Numbered from the stretch's first letter, positions 1-8,930 are shown. The stretch: 64,000 nucleotides of DNA from Streptomyces atratus (GCF_014648655.1 NZ_BMRN01000006.1:188922-252921); one strand, 5' to 3'. Program-made: numbers and translations. Notes: generated by a model not told the origin, from the sequence alone.

Positions 1-1483
1 CGCCGTCGGGGTCCTGCTTGATGACCGTATTCGCGGTCTTCTCGGACTCGACCGTGGTGACGTTCACCGTGAAGCCCTTGGCCTCAAGCTCCTTGCGGGC
101 GGTCTCCTCTGTCTTCTCCACGACGCTCGGGACCTCGACCTTCGGCGCGCCGGTGGAGACGACGACCGTGACGGTGTCCTTCTCCGCCATCGTGCCATCG
201 GCGTCCGGGGTCTGGCTGCAGATCTTGCCCTTGGGCTGTTCCTCGCAGGGTTCGCGCGAGCCGACCTTGAGAATGACGTCGGAGGTTTCCGCGAGTTTCT
301 GTGCTTCCTTCACGGTCGAGCCGACCATGTTCGGCACATCGACCTTGCCGCTGTTGCCGTTGTCGTTGCTGAATACCGACCGGCCGATCAGGATCGCGCC
401 GATGAGCACCAGGATGCCCGCGACGATCAGCAGGATCGTCGAGGTGTTGCTCTTCTTCTGGCGGCGACGGTCCGGGCGGTCGTCGTAGCCGTAGCCGCCG
501 TCGTCCGGGTTGACCGGGGGCAGCATGGACGTGGGCGCGCCGTTCTGGTCCGCGGCGCGCAGCGCGGTGGTGGGCTGGTCGTTGCCGTAACCGTCGTAGC
601 CGCCGTAACCCGGCACACCCATCGCCGCGGTGGCGGCGACCGGTCGGCCGTCGAGGCAGGCCTCGATGTCGGCGCGCATCTCGTCGGCCGACTGGTAGCG
701 GTAGTCGGGGTCCTTGACCAGGGCCTTCAACACGATCGCGTCCATCTCGGGCGTGATCTCGGGGTCGAAGTTGCTGGGCTTCTGCGGCTCTTCCCGTACG
801 TGCTGGTAGGCAACCGCGACGGGTGAGTCCCCAATGAACGGCGGCCGGACCGTCAGCAGCTCGTAGAGCAGGCAACCGGTCGAGTACAGGTCGGAGCGCG
901 CGTCGACCTGCTCGCCCTTGGCCTGTTCCGGGGAGAGGTACTGGGCGGTGCCGATGACGGCCGCGGTCTGGGTCATCGTCATACCGGAGTCGCCCATGGC
1001 GCGGGCGATACCGAAGTCCATGACCTTGACCTGGCCGGTGCGCGTCAGCATGACGTTCGCCGGTTTGATGTCGCGGTGGACGATGCCTGCGCGGTGCGAG
1101 TACTCCAGCGCCTGGAGGATGCCGACGGTCATCTCGAGGGTGCGCTCGGGCAGCAGCTTGCGGCCGGAGTGCAGAAGTTCCCTGAGCGTCGACCCGTCGA
1201 CGTACTCCATCACGATGTACGGGATGGAGACCCCGTCGACGTAATCCTCACCGGTGTCGTAGACAGCGACGATCGCCGGGTGATTGAGCGAGGCGGCGGA
1301 CTGGGCCTCACGGCGGAACCGGGCCTGGAAGGACGGGTCGCGGGCCAGATCGGCCCGCAGCGTCTTCACAGCTACGGTGCGGCCGAGCCGGGTGTCGTGT
1401 GCGAGGTAGACCTCGGCCATGCCACCACGGCCGAGCACCGAGCCCAGCTCGTACCGGCCGCCGAGGCGACGCGGCTCTTCCAT
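1..1483 (-). CDS. pknB: Ser/Thr protein kinase PknB with PASTA domains (3' end beyond left edge)
   Basis: Membrane Ser/Thr kinase that senses peptidoglycan fragments and phosphorylates division and wall-synthesis proteins. I read the frame directly, since it is open to the window edge. ATG at 1483 begins MEEPRRLGGRYELG, followed by the P-loop GRGGMAEVY, ATP-binding Lys40 (VAVKTLR), HRDIKPAN and DFGIAR. A disordered linker leads to a single TM segment (codons around 950-1060 of the window) and extracellular PASTA repeats rich in VPxVVxxT patterns. At least 494 codons are present and the C-terminal PASTA repeats are cut off. It is the last gene of the pstP-ftsW-pbpA-pknB order, with a 167-bp gap from pbpA that could carry its own promoter. 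Orthology to the conserved actinobacterial PknB is inferred from domain order and neighbours. Confidence 0.95.
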   Translation of the reverse strand, partial: MEEPRRLGGRYELGSVLGRGGMAEVYLAHDTRLGRTVAVKTLRADLARDPSFQARFRREAQSAASLNHPAIVAVYDTGEDYVDGVSIPYIVMEYVDGSTLRELLHSGRKLLPERTLEMTVGILQALEYSHRAGIVHRDIKPANVMLTRTGQVKVMDFGIARAMGDSGMTMTQTAAVIGTAQYLSPEQAKGEQVDARSDLYSTGCLLYELLTVRPPFIGDSPVAVAYQHVREEPQKPSNFDPEITPEMDAIVLKALVKDPDYRYQSADEMRADIEACLDGRPVAATAAMGVPGYGGYDGYGNDQPTTALRAADQNGAPTSMLPPVNPDDGGYGYDDRPDRRRQKKSNTSTILLIVAGILVLIGAILIGRSVFSNDNGNSGKVDVPNMVGSTVKEAQKLAETSDVILKVGSREPCEEQPKGKICSQTPDADGTMAEKDTVTVVVSTGAPKVEVPSVVEKTEETARKELEAKGFTVNVTTVESEKTANTVIKQDPDG

Positions 1484-1650
1484 AACTGTTCCAGCCCTCT
1501 CCGTCAGTCCCGACCGCACCGGTGTGCGGTCCGGCGGTGTGCTGCTCGCGCATACGCTACCGGCCGCGCACTACCTGATCGGCCCGGAGTCCGGACCTGA
1601 TATCTGACCGGTATCCCAATGTGCAGGTATGGCACCCGATGTGACAGGCA

Positions 1651-3108
1651 TCACTTCTTGCTGTCGATGACCGCCTTCATTACAGCCTGTGCGATCGGGG
1701 CGGCCAGACCGCCACCGGAGATGTCGTCGCGGTTGGCCTGGCCGTCCTCGACGACCACGGCGACGGCGACCGGGGAGCCGCTGTCGGTCTTGGCGTACGA
1801 GATGAACCAGGCGTACGGCTTCTCGCTGTTGTTGAGACCGTGCTGGGCCGTACCGGTCTTGCCGCCGATGGTGACGCCGGGGATCTTGGCCCGCTGCCCC
1901 GTGCCGTTCTTGACGACGGTCTCCATCATCTGCTGGAGTTTCTGGGCGTTCTCACCCGAAAGGGGCTGGCTGAGCTGCTCCTTCTCGTGGGTGTAGATCA
2001 CGTCCAGGTTGGGGGCCTTGCGCTCGGCGACCATGTACGGCTGCATCAGCTTGCCGTCGTTGGCGACCGCGGCGGCGACCATCGCCATCTGCAGCGGGGT
2101 GGCGCGGTTGGATGCCTGGCCGATGCCGGCCATGGCGTTCTGCGGGCGGTTGTCCTTGGGGTAGACGCTGGCGTCGGCCCGTACCGGAGTGAAGATCTCC
2201 TTGTTGAAGCCGAACTTGTTGGCCTGGTCGATCATCTTCTGGTTGCCGAGGTCATCGCTGATCTTGCCGAAGACGGTGTTGCAGGACACCCGCAGCGCCT
2301 CCCGGAGCGAGGCGTTCTCGCACGGGATGTTGCCCTCGTTCTCCAGGTTGCCGGTGGTCAGCGGGAGCCGGTAGGGCAGCGGCGACTTGGTGGGCTCGTC
2401 GATGCCGGTGTACAGCCCGTTCTCCAGCGCAGCCGCGGCGGTGACGACCTTGAAGGTCGAGCCCGGAGGGTAGGTCTCGCGCAATGCCCGGTTGAGCATC
2501 GGCTTGTCCTTGTCCTTCAGGAGCTGCTGCCGAGCATCCGCGTCCTTGAGGGAATTGCCCGCGAAGACCGAGGGGTCGTACGAGGGGGTGCTGACGAGGG
2601 CCAGGATGGCGCCGGTCTGCGGGTCGATCGCGGCTACTGCACCCTTCTTGTCACCAAGCCCTTTGAAGGCGGCCTTCTGGGCGGCGCCGTTGAGGGTCGT
2701 GACGATGTTGCCGCCGGTCTTCTTTTCGCCGGTGAAGAGAGACAGCGTGCGGTTGAAGAACAACTGATCGCTGTTGCCGGTGAGGATTCCGTCCTCGATG
2801 CTCTCCAACTGCGATGCGTCGAACGCCTGCGAGGAGTAGCCGGTCACGGGGGCCCACATGGGGCCGTTCTTCCAGACCCTCTTGTACTTGAAGTCGCTGC
2901 CCTTGGTCTCGACGGACCCGGTGACGGGCTCTCCGTCGACGATGATGTTGCCGCGCTCGTGTGCGTACCGTTCGATCTGGACGCGGCGGTTGTGCTCATT
3001 CGCATTCAGTTCGTCGGCACGTACGTACTGAAGCCAGTTGACCCGGACCAGGAGAGCGAGGACGAGCAGCCCGCAGAAGATCGCGATCCTGCGAAGGGGC
3101 TTGTTCAC
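1651..3108 (-). CDS. pbpA: Penicillin-binding protein 2-type transpeptidase PbpA
   Basis: Class B penicillin-binding protein, a peptidoglycan DD-transpeptidase acting outside the membrane with FtsW/RodA-type partners. The 485-aa product has an N-terminal TM anchor (about residues 7-23), a dimerisation/linker region and a transpeptidase domain. All three active-site motifs are present: STFK (Ser217-Lys220), SCN (275-277) and KTGT (417-420). The GTG start at 3108 overlaps the ftsW stop by 4 bases (GTGA), so the pair is probably translationally coupled. Length and motif spacing are normal for the actinobacterial PbpA family. Confidence 0.96.
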   Translation of the reverse strand: MNKPLRRIAIFCGLLVLALLVRVNWLQYVRADELNANEHNRRVQIERYAHERGNIIVDGEPVTGSVETKGSDFKYKRVWKNGPMWAPVTGYSSQAFDASQLESIEDGILTGNSDQLFFNRTLSLFTGEKKTGGNIVTTLNGAAQKAAFKGLGDKKGAVAAIDPQTGAILALVSTPSYDPSVFAGNSLKDADARQQLLKDKDKPMLNRALRETYPPGSTFKVVTAAAALENGLYTGIDEPTKSPLPYRLPLTTGNLENEGNIPCENASLREALRVSCNTVFGKISDDLGNQKMIDQANKFGFNKEIFTPVRADASVYPKDNRPQNAMAGIGQASNRATPLQMAMVAAAVANDGKLMQPYMVAERKAPNLDVIYTHEKEQLSQPLSGENAQKLQQMMETVVKNGTGQRAKIPGVTIGGKTGTAQHGLNNSEKPYAWFISYAKTDSGSPVAVAVVVEDGQANRDDISGGGLAAPIAQAVMKAVIDSKK

Positions 3109-4505
3109 GGTCGGACCACCTGGGTCATCTCGGCATCGGGTGATGGGGCTGGGGCCGGCGCGGGGCGGCGCGCGGTGTCGCTGATACGGAGCAGGATGCC
3201 GATCAGGGCCCAGTTGGCGATCACTGACGATCCGCCCGCCGCGACGAACGGCATGGTCATACCGGTCAGCGGAATGAGTCCCATGACACCGCCGGCAACG
3301 ACGAAGACCTGAATGGCGAAGGAGCTGGAGAGCCCGATCGCGAGAAGCTTGCCGAAGGGGTCGCGGGCAGCGAGCGCGGTACGGACACCGCGCTCGACGA
3401 TCAGACCGTAGACGAGAAGGATGGCCATCATCCCGGCGAGGCCGAGCTCCTCGCCGACGGTGGCGAGGATGAAGTCGGAGTTGGCGGCGAAGCCGATCAG
3501 GTCGGAATTGCCCTGGCCGAGCCCGGTGCCGAGGGTGCCGCCGGAGCCGAAGGCCATCAGGGACTTGGCCATCTGCTCGCTGGCGGCTTCCTTGCCCCAG
3601 CCCGCGAAGGGGTCGAGCCAGGCAGTGACGCGCTGCTGGACGTGCGGTTCGAACGAGGCGACACCGACGGCGCCGACCGCGGACATCAGCAGACCGAAGA
3701 CGATCCAGCTGGTGCGCTCGGTGGCCACATACAGCATGACGACGAACATGCCGAAGAACAGAAGGGAAGAGCCCAGATCCGTCTCGAAGACCAGGATCAG
3801 GATCGAGAAGGCCCAGACCATGAGGATGGGCCCGAGGTCACGGCCCCGCGGCAGGTACAGCCCCATGAAGCGACGGCTGGCCAGAGCGAGTGCGTCGCGC
3901 TTGACCATCAGATAGCCCGCGAAGAAGACCGTGATGATGATCTTGGCGAATTCACCGGGCTGGATGGTGCCTACACCCGGGATCCGGATCCAGATCTTGG
4001 CGCCGTTCACGGCGGGGAAGAACACCGGAAGGATCAGCAGGAACAGCGCGACGACCATGGAGATGTAGGTGTAGCGCTGCAGGATGCGGTGGTCCTTGAG
4101 GGCCACCAGTACGACGACGAGCAGCCCGACGCCGACAGCGGAGAACATCAGCTGTTTGGACGCAGCGGGTGCGAAGGTCTTCAGCGCCTGGAATCTTTCC
4201 GACTGGTCCAGGCGCCAGATGATCGCCAGCCCCAGGCCGTTGAGCAAGGTGGCCAGCGGCAGCAGAAGCGGGTCCGCGTAGGGGGCAAATCTGCGGACCG
4301 CGAGATGTGCGACGCCTGCGAGCAGCGCGAGCCCGAGTCCGTATCCGAGCATGCCGGAGGGCAGTTCGCCACTGAGGGCGAGGCCCACGTTGGCGTAAGC
4401 GAACACCGAGATGAAGACGGCGAAGAGAAGCAGAAACAGTTCGGTGTTGCGGCGGCTCGGTGCGTCGATCGCGCCGATCGTGGTCGTGTTGGTGACAACG
4501 CTCAT
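3105..4505 (-). CDS. ftsW: FtsW/RodA/SpoVE-family peptidoglycan glycosyltransferase
   Basis: SEDS-family polytopic protein (466 aa, about 10-12 TM helices) that polymerises lipid II together with a class B PBP. The conserved SEDS stretches are visible: LPVFFPAVNGAKIWIRIPG, then GEFAKI, and near the C-terminus PLTGMTMPFVAAGGSS. It overlaps the cognate pbpA start by 4 bases and follows pstP by 23 bp. An ftsW-like gene beside pbpA and pknB is the usual actinobacterial arrangement. The division/sporulation FtsW of Streptomyces is normally in the dcw cluster, so this copy may be the RodA-type paralogue; the symbol is a family name. Confidence 0.94.
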   Translation of the reverse strand: MSVVTNTTTIGAIDAPSRRNTELFLLLFAVFISVFAYANVGLALSGELPSGMLGYGLGLALLAGVAHLAVRRFAPYADPLLLPLATLLNGLGLAIIWRLDQSERFQALKTFAPAASKQLMFSAVGVGLLVVVLVALKDHRILQRYTYISMVVALFLLILPVFFPAVNGAKIWIRIPGVGTIQPGEFAKIIITVFFAGYLMVKRDALALASRRFMGLYLPRGRDLGPILMVWAFSILILVFETDLGSSLLFFGMFVVMLYVATERTSWIVFGLLMSAVGAVGVASFEPHVQQRVTAWLDPFAGWGKEAASEQMAKSLMAFGSGGTLGTGLGQGNSDLIGFAANSDFILATVGEELGLAGMMAILLVYGLIVERGVRTALAARDPFGKLLAIGLSSSFAIQVFVVAGGVMGLIPLTGMTMPFVAAGGSSVIANWALIGILLRISDTARRPAPAPAPSPDAEMTQVVRP

Positions 4506-4528
4506 GGTGCTGAAGGCCCCCTACGGCT

Positions 4529-6022
4529 TTACTGCTTACCGCACTGCGGGACCAGCTTTTTCTCTTCCTCCGAGAGGCTGGGACCAGGAGTGGGAGTTGC
4601 GGTCGGCTTGGTCTTGGTGGCGCCGGAAGCGACGGATGTCTTGTTGACGTCCGAGCCCGTACCACCGGCTTGGCCCTCGTCGGAGCGGGCTTTCTCGGCC
4701 GCGCGTCGCTGGGCGTCCTTCTCGCAGGCGGATGCCTGGACAGCGAGTTCGCCGATCTTCTCGCGTGCGGCGGTGAGGTTGCCCTCGGCGATGGTCGCCT
4801 CGACCTGCTTGCGCTGGTAGGGCGGCAGGTACTTGAGTTCGATCTCGGGGTGGTCCTTCTCGACCTTCGAGAGCGAGACCCAGGCCAGGTCCTGGCTGAT
4901 GCCACGGAACAGCGCTACATGTTCGTTCTTCGCGCCGACATAGAACTGGTTCTGGGTCCAGCGGTAGCCGCCGTAGAGACCGCCGCCGATGACAGCGAGC
5001 GCGAGCACGACGTAGAAGGATCTCTTGAGCCACTTGCGGCCGCCGCCGGGCTTGATGAAGTCGTCGTCGGTGTACGCGTCGAAGGAGCCGTCCGGCATTC
5101 CGCCGTAGCCGACGTCGTCACCGCTTCCGGGCGGACCGAAGCCGCCTGCCGGCGGCTGGACGGGACGGCCGAGGCCGGCCGCTCGTCCGGCGGGGGTCTG
5201 CATGGCGCCGCCATCGTTCAGCTGGGCGGCCTGGTTCTCGGCGACCGCGCCGACGATGACCGGGGTGTCGTTGAGCTGCCCGGCCAGGGTGTCATTGCTG
5301 TCGACGTCGAGGACGTCGGCGACGATGCAGGTGATGTTGTCCGGGCCGCCGCCGCGCAGGGCGAGCTGGATCAGTTCCTGGATGGTCTCCTGGGGGCCCT
5401 GGTAACTGGCGAGGGTCTCTTCCATCGTCTGGTGGGAGACGACGCCGGACAGCCCGTCGGAGCAGATCAGATAGCGGTCGCCGACCCGGACCTCACGAAT
5501 GGAGAGATCGGGTTCGACGTGGTCGCCACTGCCCAGGGCACGCATCAGAAGAGCGCGCTGCGGGTGGGTGGTGGCCTCTTCCTCGGTGATCCGGCCCTCG
5601 TCGACCAGCCGCTGCACCCAGGTGTGGTCCTGGGTGATCTGGGTGAGCACGCCGTCGCGCAGCAGGTACGCGCGGGAGTCGCCGACGTGGACGAGGCCGA
5701 GGCGCTGGCCGGTCCAGAGCAGGGCGGTGAGCGTGGTGCCCATGCCCTCCAGCTGGGGGTCCTCCTCGACCATCATGCGCAGTTGGTCGTTGGCCCGCTG
5801 GACCGCCGTGCCGAGCGAGGTGAGGATGTCCGAGCCCGGGACGTCGTCGTCGAGCTGGACGAGCGTGGAGATCACCTCGGAGCTGGCGACCTCGCCGGCT
5901 GCCTGGCCGCCCATGCCGTCGGCGATGGCGAGAAGGCGCGGACCGGCGTAGCCGGAGTCCTCGTTGCCTTCCCGGATCATGCCCTTGTGCGATCCGGCGG
6001 CGAAGCGCAGGGAAAGACTCAT
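4529..6022 (-). CDS. pstP: PP2C-family Ser/Thr phosphatase PstP
   Basis: Metal-dependent (PPM/PP2C) phosphatase that reverses PknA/PknB-type phosphorylation. I chose ATG 6022 (MSLSLRFAAGSHKG) over the longer reading from 6076, because GGGAGAGG lies 5-6 nt upstream of 6022 and family members begin here. The product is 497 aa. Metal and catalytic motifs are visible: GNED (19-22), DGMGG (35-39), GDSRAYL, CSDGLSG and GGPDNIT. A Gly/Pro linker follows, then one TM helix (FYVVLALAVIGGGLYGGY) and an extracytoplasmic tail of about 130 residues. The kinase and phosphatase genes sit in one cluster. Confidence 0.95.
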   Translation of the reverse strand: MSLSLRFAAGSHKGMIREGNEDSGYAGPRLLAIADGMGGQAAGEVASSEVISTLVQLDDDVPGSDILTSLGTAVQRANDQLRMMVEEDPQLEGMGTTLTALLWTGQRLGLVHVGDSRAYLLRDGVLTQITQDHTWVQRLVDEGRITEEEATTHPQRALLMRALGSGDHVEPDLSIREVRVGDRYLICSDGLSGVVSHQTMEETLASYQGPQETIQELIQLALRGGGPDNITCIVADVLDVDSNDTLAGQLNDTPVIVGAVAENQAAQLNDGGAMQTPAGRAAGLGRPVQPPAGGFGPPGSGDDVGYGGMPDGSFDAYTDDDFIKPGGGRKWLKRSFYVVLALAVIGGGLYGGYRWTQNQFYVGAKNEHVALFRGISQDLAWVSLSKVEKDHPEIELKYLPPYQRKQVEATIAEGNLTAAREKIGELAVQASACEKDAQRRAAEKARSDEGQAGGTGSDVNKTSVASGATKTKPTATPTPGPSLSEEEKKLVPQCGKQ

Positions 6023-6151
6023 GCGCACCTCTCCCGTCGGCTCGGGGTACAGCCGGTCTCGAGCCACACTGCCCACCCTCCGGTCGGGAGCCGGGCCGGG
6101 TCCGTTGCCCGGACCGCCGCGGCTTGCTCGCTCCGCTCGCTCATTGTCGTA

Positions 6152-6667
6152 CTACTTCCGCAGCTCGATGACGGTCTTGCCGATCCGGATCGGCGCGCCC
6201 AGCGGAACAGGTGTCGGGGTGGTGAGTCGGGTCCGGTCGAGATACGTGCCGTTGGTGGACCCGAGATCCTCGACGATCCACTGGCCGTCACGGTCGGGGT
6301 AGATCCTGGCATGCCTGCTGGACGCGTAGTCGTCGTCCAGGACGATCGTTGAGTCGTGGGCACGGCCCAGCGTGATGGTCTGCCCCTGGAGCGCCACCGT
6401 GGTGCCGGTGAGTGTGCCCTCGGAGACGACCAGCTTTGTGGGTGCCCCCCGGCGCTGACGGCCGGGCTGTTGACGTTGCTGCGGCGGTGCCGCGGCATTC
6501 TGGCGTGCCTGTGGCGGCCGCGCGTCGGTCGCAGTGCGGCGTGAGCCGCGCTGCGTGACGCGCGTTCCGAACAGGTCGCTGCGGATGACCTGGACGGCCA
6601 CGATCACGAACAGCCACAGAACAGCCAGGAAACCTAGCCGCATGACCGTCAGGGTCAGCTCTGACAT
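6152..6667 (-). CDS. fhaB: FHA-domain protein FhaB (FipA)
   Basis: The 171-aa protein has an N-terminal TM helix (LGFLAVLWLFVIVAVQVI), a Gln/Arg/Pro-rich linker and a C-terminal FHA domain. The FHA domain has the phosphothreonine-binding signature GRAHDST...SSRHA...LGSTNGT. In mycobacteria the counterpart binds phosphorylated FtsZ- and wall-associated partners at the septum; that role is inferred here. ATG at 6667 is used. The gene lies 10 bp after fhaA on the same strand, while a 129-bp gap separates it from pstP. Confidence 0.93.
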   Translation of the reverse strand: MSELTLTVMRLGFLAVLWLFVIVAVQVIRSDLFGTRVTQRGSRRTATDARPPQARQNAAAPPQQRQQPGRQRRGAPTKLVVSEGTLTGTTVALQGQTITLGRAHDSTIVLDDDYASSRHARIYPDRDGQWIVEDLGSTNGTYLDRTRLTTPTPVPLGAPIRIGKTVIELRK

Positions 6668-6677
6668 TGCCCCCGCT

Positions 6678-7568
6678 TCACCCTTCGGCTTGCCGGTAAA
6701 CGATGGTGGTGCTGCCCACGACGATCCGCGAGCCGTCGCGGAGCGTAGCGCGGGTTGTGTGCTGCCCGTCTACCACGATGCCGTTGGTAGACCCGAGATC
6801 CTGGATCGTCGAGGGCGTTCCGGTCCGGATCTCACAGTGCCGGCGCGATACGCCGGGGTCGTCGATCCGCACGTCGGCGTCGGTGCTGCGTCCCAGCACC
6901 AGCGTCGGGCGGGAGATCTGATGGCGGGTGCCGTTGATCTCGATCCAGCGCCGCACCTGCGCGTTCGGCAGGGGGCTGGGCCCGGCCGGCGGGTGCCGGT
7001 CGGTACTGGGCGCCCCGGGCCTGCCCGTGCCCGGCGGCGGCGCCGCGGGCATGGGCGGGGCGGAGCTGGGCGGGTAGCCGTAACCTCCGGTGGGCTGTGC
7101 AGGCCGCCCCGGGCCCGGGTGGGGGGGCTGGCCGTGCTGTCCCGGGTGGCTCTGCTGTCCTTGCCGGCCCTGGGGGTCCTGCTGCTGTGACGAACTCGAC
7201 GCCAGGGTACGGCTGCGCACCCGGTAGAGCCCGGTGTCGAGGTCGTCGGCCTTCTCCAGATGGACCTTGATGGGGCCCATGAAGGTGTACCGCTGCTGCT
7301 TGGCGTAGTCGCGGACCAGGCCGGAGAGTTCGTCGCCCAACTGGCCGGAGTACGGGCTGAGTCGCTCGTAGTCCGGGGTGCTGAGCTCGACGATGAAGTC
7401 GTTGGGGACGACGGTCCGCTCACGGTTCCAGATTGTTGCGTTGTTGTCGCACTCGCGCTGGAGGGCTCCCGCGATCTCGACCGGCTGGACCTCGGACTTG
7501 AAGACCTTGGCGAAGGTGCCATTGACCAGACCTTCGAGACGCTGCTCGAAACGCTTCATGACTCCCAT
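6678..7568 (-). CDS. fhaA: DUF3662 and FHA-domain protein FhaA
   Basis: The 296-aa product has an N-terminal DUF3662 domain (about residues 1-125, beginning MGVMKRFEQRLEGLVNG), a long Gly/Pro/Gln linker and a C-terminal FHA domain (GRSTDAD...SRRHCEI...LGSTNG). In mycobacteria FhaA binds the phosphorylated pseudokinase domain of the MurJ/MviN flippase and restrains wall synthesis. The start is fixed by a strong GGAGGAGG Shine-Dalgarno 6 nt before ATG 7568. It is the first gene of the leftward cluster, so the promoter should be in 7569-7883. Confidence 0.94.
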   Translation of the reverse strand: MGVMKRFEQRLEGLVNGTFAKVFKSEVQPVEIAGALQRECDNNATIWNRERTVVPNDFIVELSTPDYERLSPYSGQLGDELSGLVRDYAKQQRYTFMGPIKVHLEKADDLDTGLYRVRSRTLASSSSQQQDPQGRQGQQSHPGQHGQPPHPGPGRPAQPTGGYGYPPSSAPPMPAAPPPGTGRPGAPSTDRHPPAGPSPLPNAQVRRWIEINGTRHQISRPTLVLGRSTDADVRIDDPGVSRRHCEIRTGTPSTIQDLGSTNGIVVDGQHTTRATLRDGSRIVVGSTTIVYRQAEG

Positions 7569-7883
7569 GGGGCACCTCCTCCGTTGTAGTCGTCCCTGTA
7601 CTGCTTACTGATCGTATCCACGCGTGGGGAAATCGGCTGGTTCCCCTTGTCTGCCCTGTGGATGAGTGTCACCTCTCACACGGATCGTAGAGGCGGCCTC
7701 CTGACAGTGTCCCGCACCCGGGGTGTACTGAGGAGGAGTGGGGGCGGCCGCACGGCGTTCCCGGTTCCCGCCAGGCGTTCGGTGAAACAACGGATGTGAA
7801 TCCACCCTGTCCAGCGTGCTAATCTTCCGGATGTCGCCAGGCGCTCGCACCAAACGGTGAGAGAGTCCGGAAACATCACTCTT
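7569..7883. other. Non-coding gap between fhaA and tRNA-Leu
   Basis: This 315-bp divergent gap must hold the leftward promoter of the fhaA-to-pknB cluster and the rightward promoter of the tRNA. A DnaA-box-like 9-mer with one mismatch (TGTGGATGA, 7657-7665) is present. No open frame here has family resemblance, and I see no strong inverted repeat. Confidence 0.5.
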
Positions 7884-7966
7884 GCGCGAGTGGCGGAACG
7901 GCAGACGCGCTGGCTTCAGGTGCCAGTGTCCTTAGGGACGTGGGGGTTCAAATCCCCCCTCGCGCA
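7884..7966 (+). tRNA. tRNA-Leu (anticodon CAG)
   Basis: A class II tRNA folds here. The acceptor stem is GCGCGAG (7884-7890) with CTCGCGC (7959-7965). The anticodon stem is CTGGC/GCCAG with loop TTCAGGT, so the anticodon is CAG at 7917-7919. A long variable arm follows, and the T arm is GGGGG-TTCAAAT-CCCCC (7942-7958). The discriminator base is A at 7966 and the 3' CCA is not encoded. It decodes CUG, the dominant leucine codon in this genome. Confidence 0.97.
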
Positions 7967-7973
7967 CAAGAGA

Positions 7974-8006
7974 GAAGCCCCACAGGCCAACGGTCTGTGG
8001 GGCTTC
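7974..8006 (+). terminator. Rho-independent terminator after tRNA-Leu
   Basis: Perfect 12-bp stem GAAGCCCCACAG / CTGTGGGGCTTC with a 9-nt loop, followed by TTCGTTCC, starting 7 nt after the tRNA. Confidence 0.9.
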
Positions 8007-8022
8007 TTCGTTCCCGGGTTTG

Positions 8023-8036
8023 GTTTCACGTGAAAC
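8023..8036. other. parS: parS site (ParB-binding centromere)
   Basis: Perfect 14-bp palindrome GTTTCACGTGAAAC, identical to the Streptomyces parS consensus. ParB loads here and spreads, and the sites cluster around oriC. It lies in the intergenic space after the tRNA terminator. It is the first of three exact copies in this window. Confidence 0.92.
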
Positions 8037-8110
8037 GCCGGATTCGGGGCGTCCTGTGATGGCATGAGGCTTTCAGGGTTTGTGGGCTTAGCGGGGCTTG
8101 TGGGGGCGTC

Positions 8111-8143
8111 GCAGCCCGCGGAGCCTTGACCTCCGCGGGCTGC
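8111..8143 (-). terminator. Terminator hairpin after azoreductase gene
   Basis: Perfect 13-bp arms GCAGCCCGCGGAG / CTCCGCGGGCTGC with a 7-nt loop, about 50 nt past the leftward azoreductase stop. There is no clear U-tract, as is common in Streptomyces. Confidence 0.7.
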
Positions 8144-8193
8144 TGTTCGGGTCCCGGCTCCTGCGGGCCCTGCTCGGCTCTGTGCCGTACGAA

Positions 8194-8805
8194 TCAGGCT
8201 GCGAGGCGGGCGGCGAGGGCCTTGGCCTTCTCTGTGGCCGCAGTGAACGCCTGGGTGCGGGAGGCGTCGGCGAGCGGAATGAGCTCGGCCATGGAGGGCT
8301 TGGACCGGGCCAGCGTCAGTTCCGGGACGATGAAATCGACCTCGGCGCCGAACATGCTCGTCAGCAGCTTCTCCAGGTAGTTCTGGACAAACTCGGCGTC
8401 CTCGCGCGGGGTGCCGGCGGCGTACGAGCCGCCGCGGCTGGCGACGACGGTGATCGGGGTGCCCGTCACGGGGCTGTCCGGGCCCGCGTTGTGGCCGACG
8501 ATGATCACATGGTCGAGCCAGGCCTTCAGTGTGGACGAAATGCTGAAGTTGTACATCGGGGCGCCGATCAGAACGGCGTCCGCCGCTGTCAGCTCGTCTG
8601 CGAGCTCGCGGCGCAGCGGGTCCTCGGCGCCGGCGGCGACGGCTGCGGCGTCCAGGTGGGGCAGCGGGGCGGCGGCGAGATCACGGTAGACAACCTGCCC
8701 GTCGGGGTGCTGCTCACGCCAGGCCTGCACGAAGGCGGCACTGACATCGCGCGACGCGGAGCCCTCGGGGAAGACGGCGGAATCGAGGTGCAGAAGTGTG
8801 GCCAC
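8194..8805 (-). CDS. FMN-dependent NADH-azoreductase / quinone reductase
   Basis: Flavodoxin-fold oxidoreductase (203 aa) that reduces quinones or azo compounds with NAD(P)H through FMN. Visible family features are the N-terminal LLHLDSAVFPEGSASR phosphate-binding loop, GAPMYNFSISSTLKAWLD and ASRGGSY. I prefer GTG 8805 (MATLLHLDS) over GTG 8817, because GGAG lies about 7 nt before 8805 and the family starts at this beta-strand. It is divergent from an HxlR regulator, with an operator-like repeat between them. That is the common azoR/HxlR (YodB-like) arrangement for quinone or diamide stress. Confidence 0.88.
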   Translation of the reverse strand: MATLLHLDSAVFPEGSASRDVSAAFVQAWREQHPDGQVVYRDLAAAPLPHLDAAAVAAGAEDPLRRELADELTAADAVLIGAPMYNFSISSTLKAWLDHVIIVGHNAGPDSPVTGTPITVVASRGGSYAAGTPREDAEFVQNYLEKLLTSMFGAEVDFIVPELTLARSKPSMAELIPLADASRTQAFTAATEKAKALAARLAA

Positions 8806-8863
8806 GGGGGTCTCCACGGATATCTAGGGATGACGGCGGGCGGATGAGCAGGCCTTATTGTTC

Positions 8864-8901
8864 GTACCTAGTAATAACATAGGTACTTACTATTCGTAAG
8901 T
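8864..8901. promoter_or_regulatory. Operator-like inverted repeats between azoreductase and HxlR genes
   Basis: Two inverted repeats lie back to back: GTACCTA-9 nt-TAGGTAC (8864-8886) and ACTTAC-TATTC-GTAAGT (8885-8901). This AT-rich island in a high-GC genome sits between the divergent genes and probably binds the HxlR protein. Confidence 0.7.
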
Positions 8902-8918
8902 CCAGTACGGCGGCGCAG

Positions 8919-8924
8919 TACCCT
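8919..8924 (+). promoter_or_regulatory. Putative -10 hexamer for leaderless HxlR transcript
   Basis: TACCCT ends 6 nt before the ATG at 8931, the spacing expected if transcription starts on the A of the start codon. No Shine-Dalgarno is present. Confidence 0.5.
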
Positions 8925-8930
8925 GGGCGT

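Noticed and set aside
1840..6352. Long plus-strand ORFs of 392-560 aa opposite pbpA, ftsW and pstP
   Set aside because: They are mirror frames of genuine genes in GC-rich DNA, with no domain resemblance and His/Asp/Gly/Val-rich composition.
7605..7853. 82-aa ORF between fhaA and the tRNA
   Set aside because: No ribosome-binding site, no family resemblance, and it covers the region that must contain divergent promoters.
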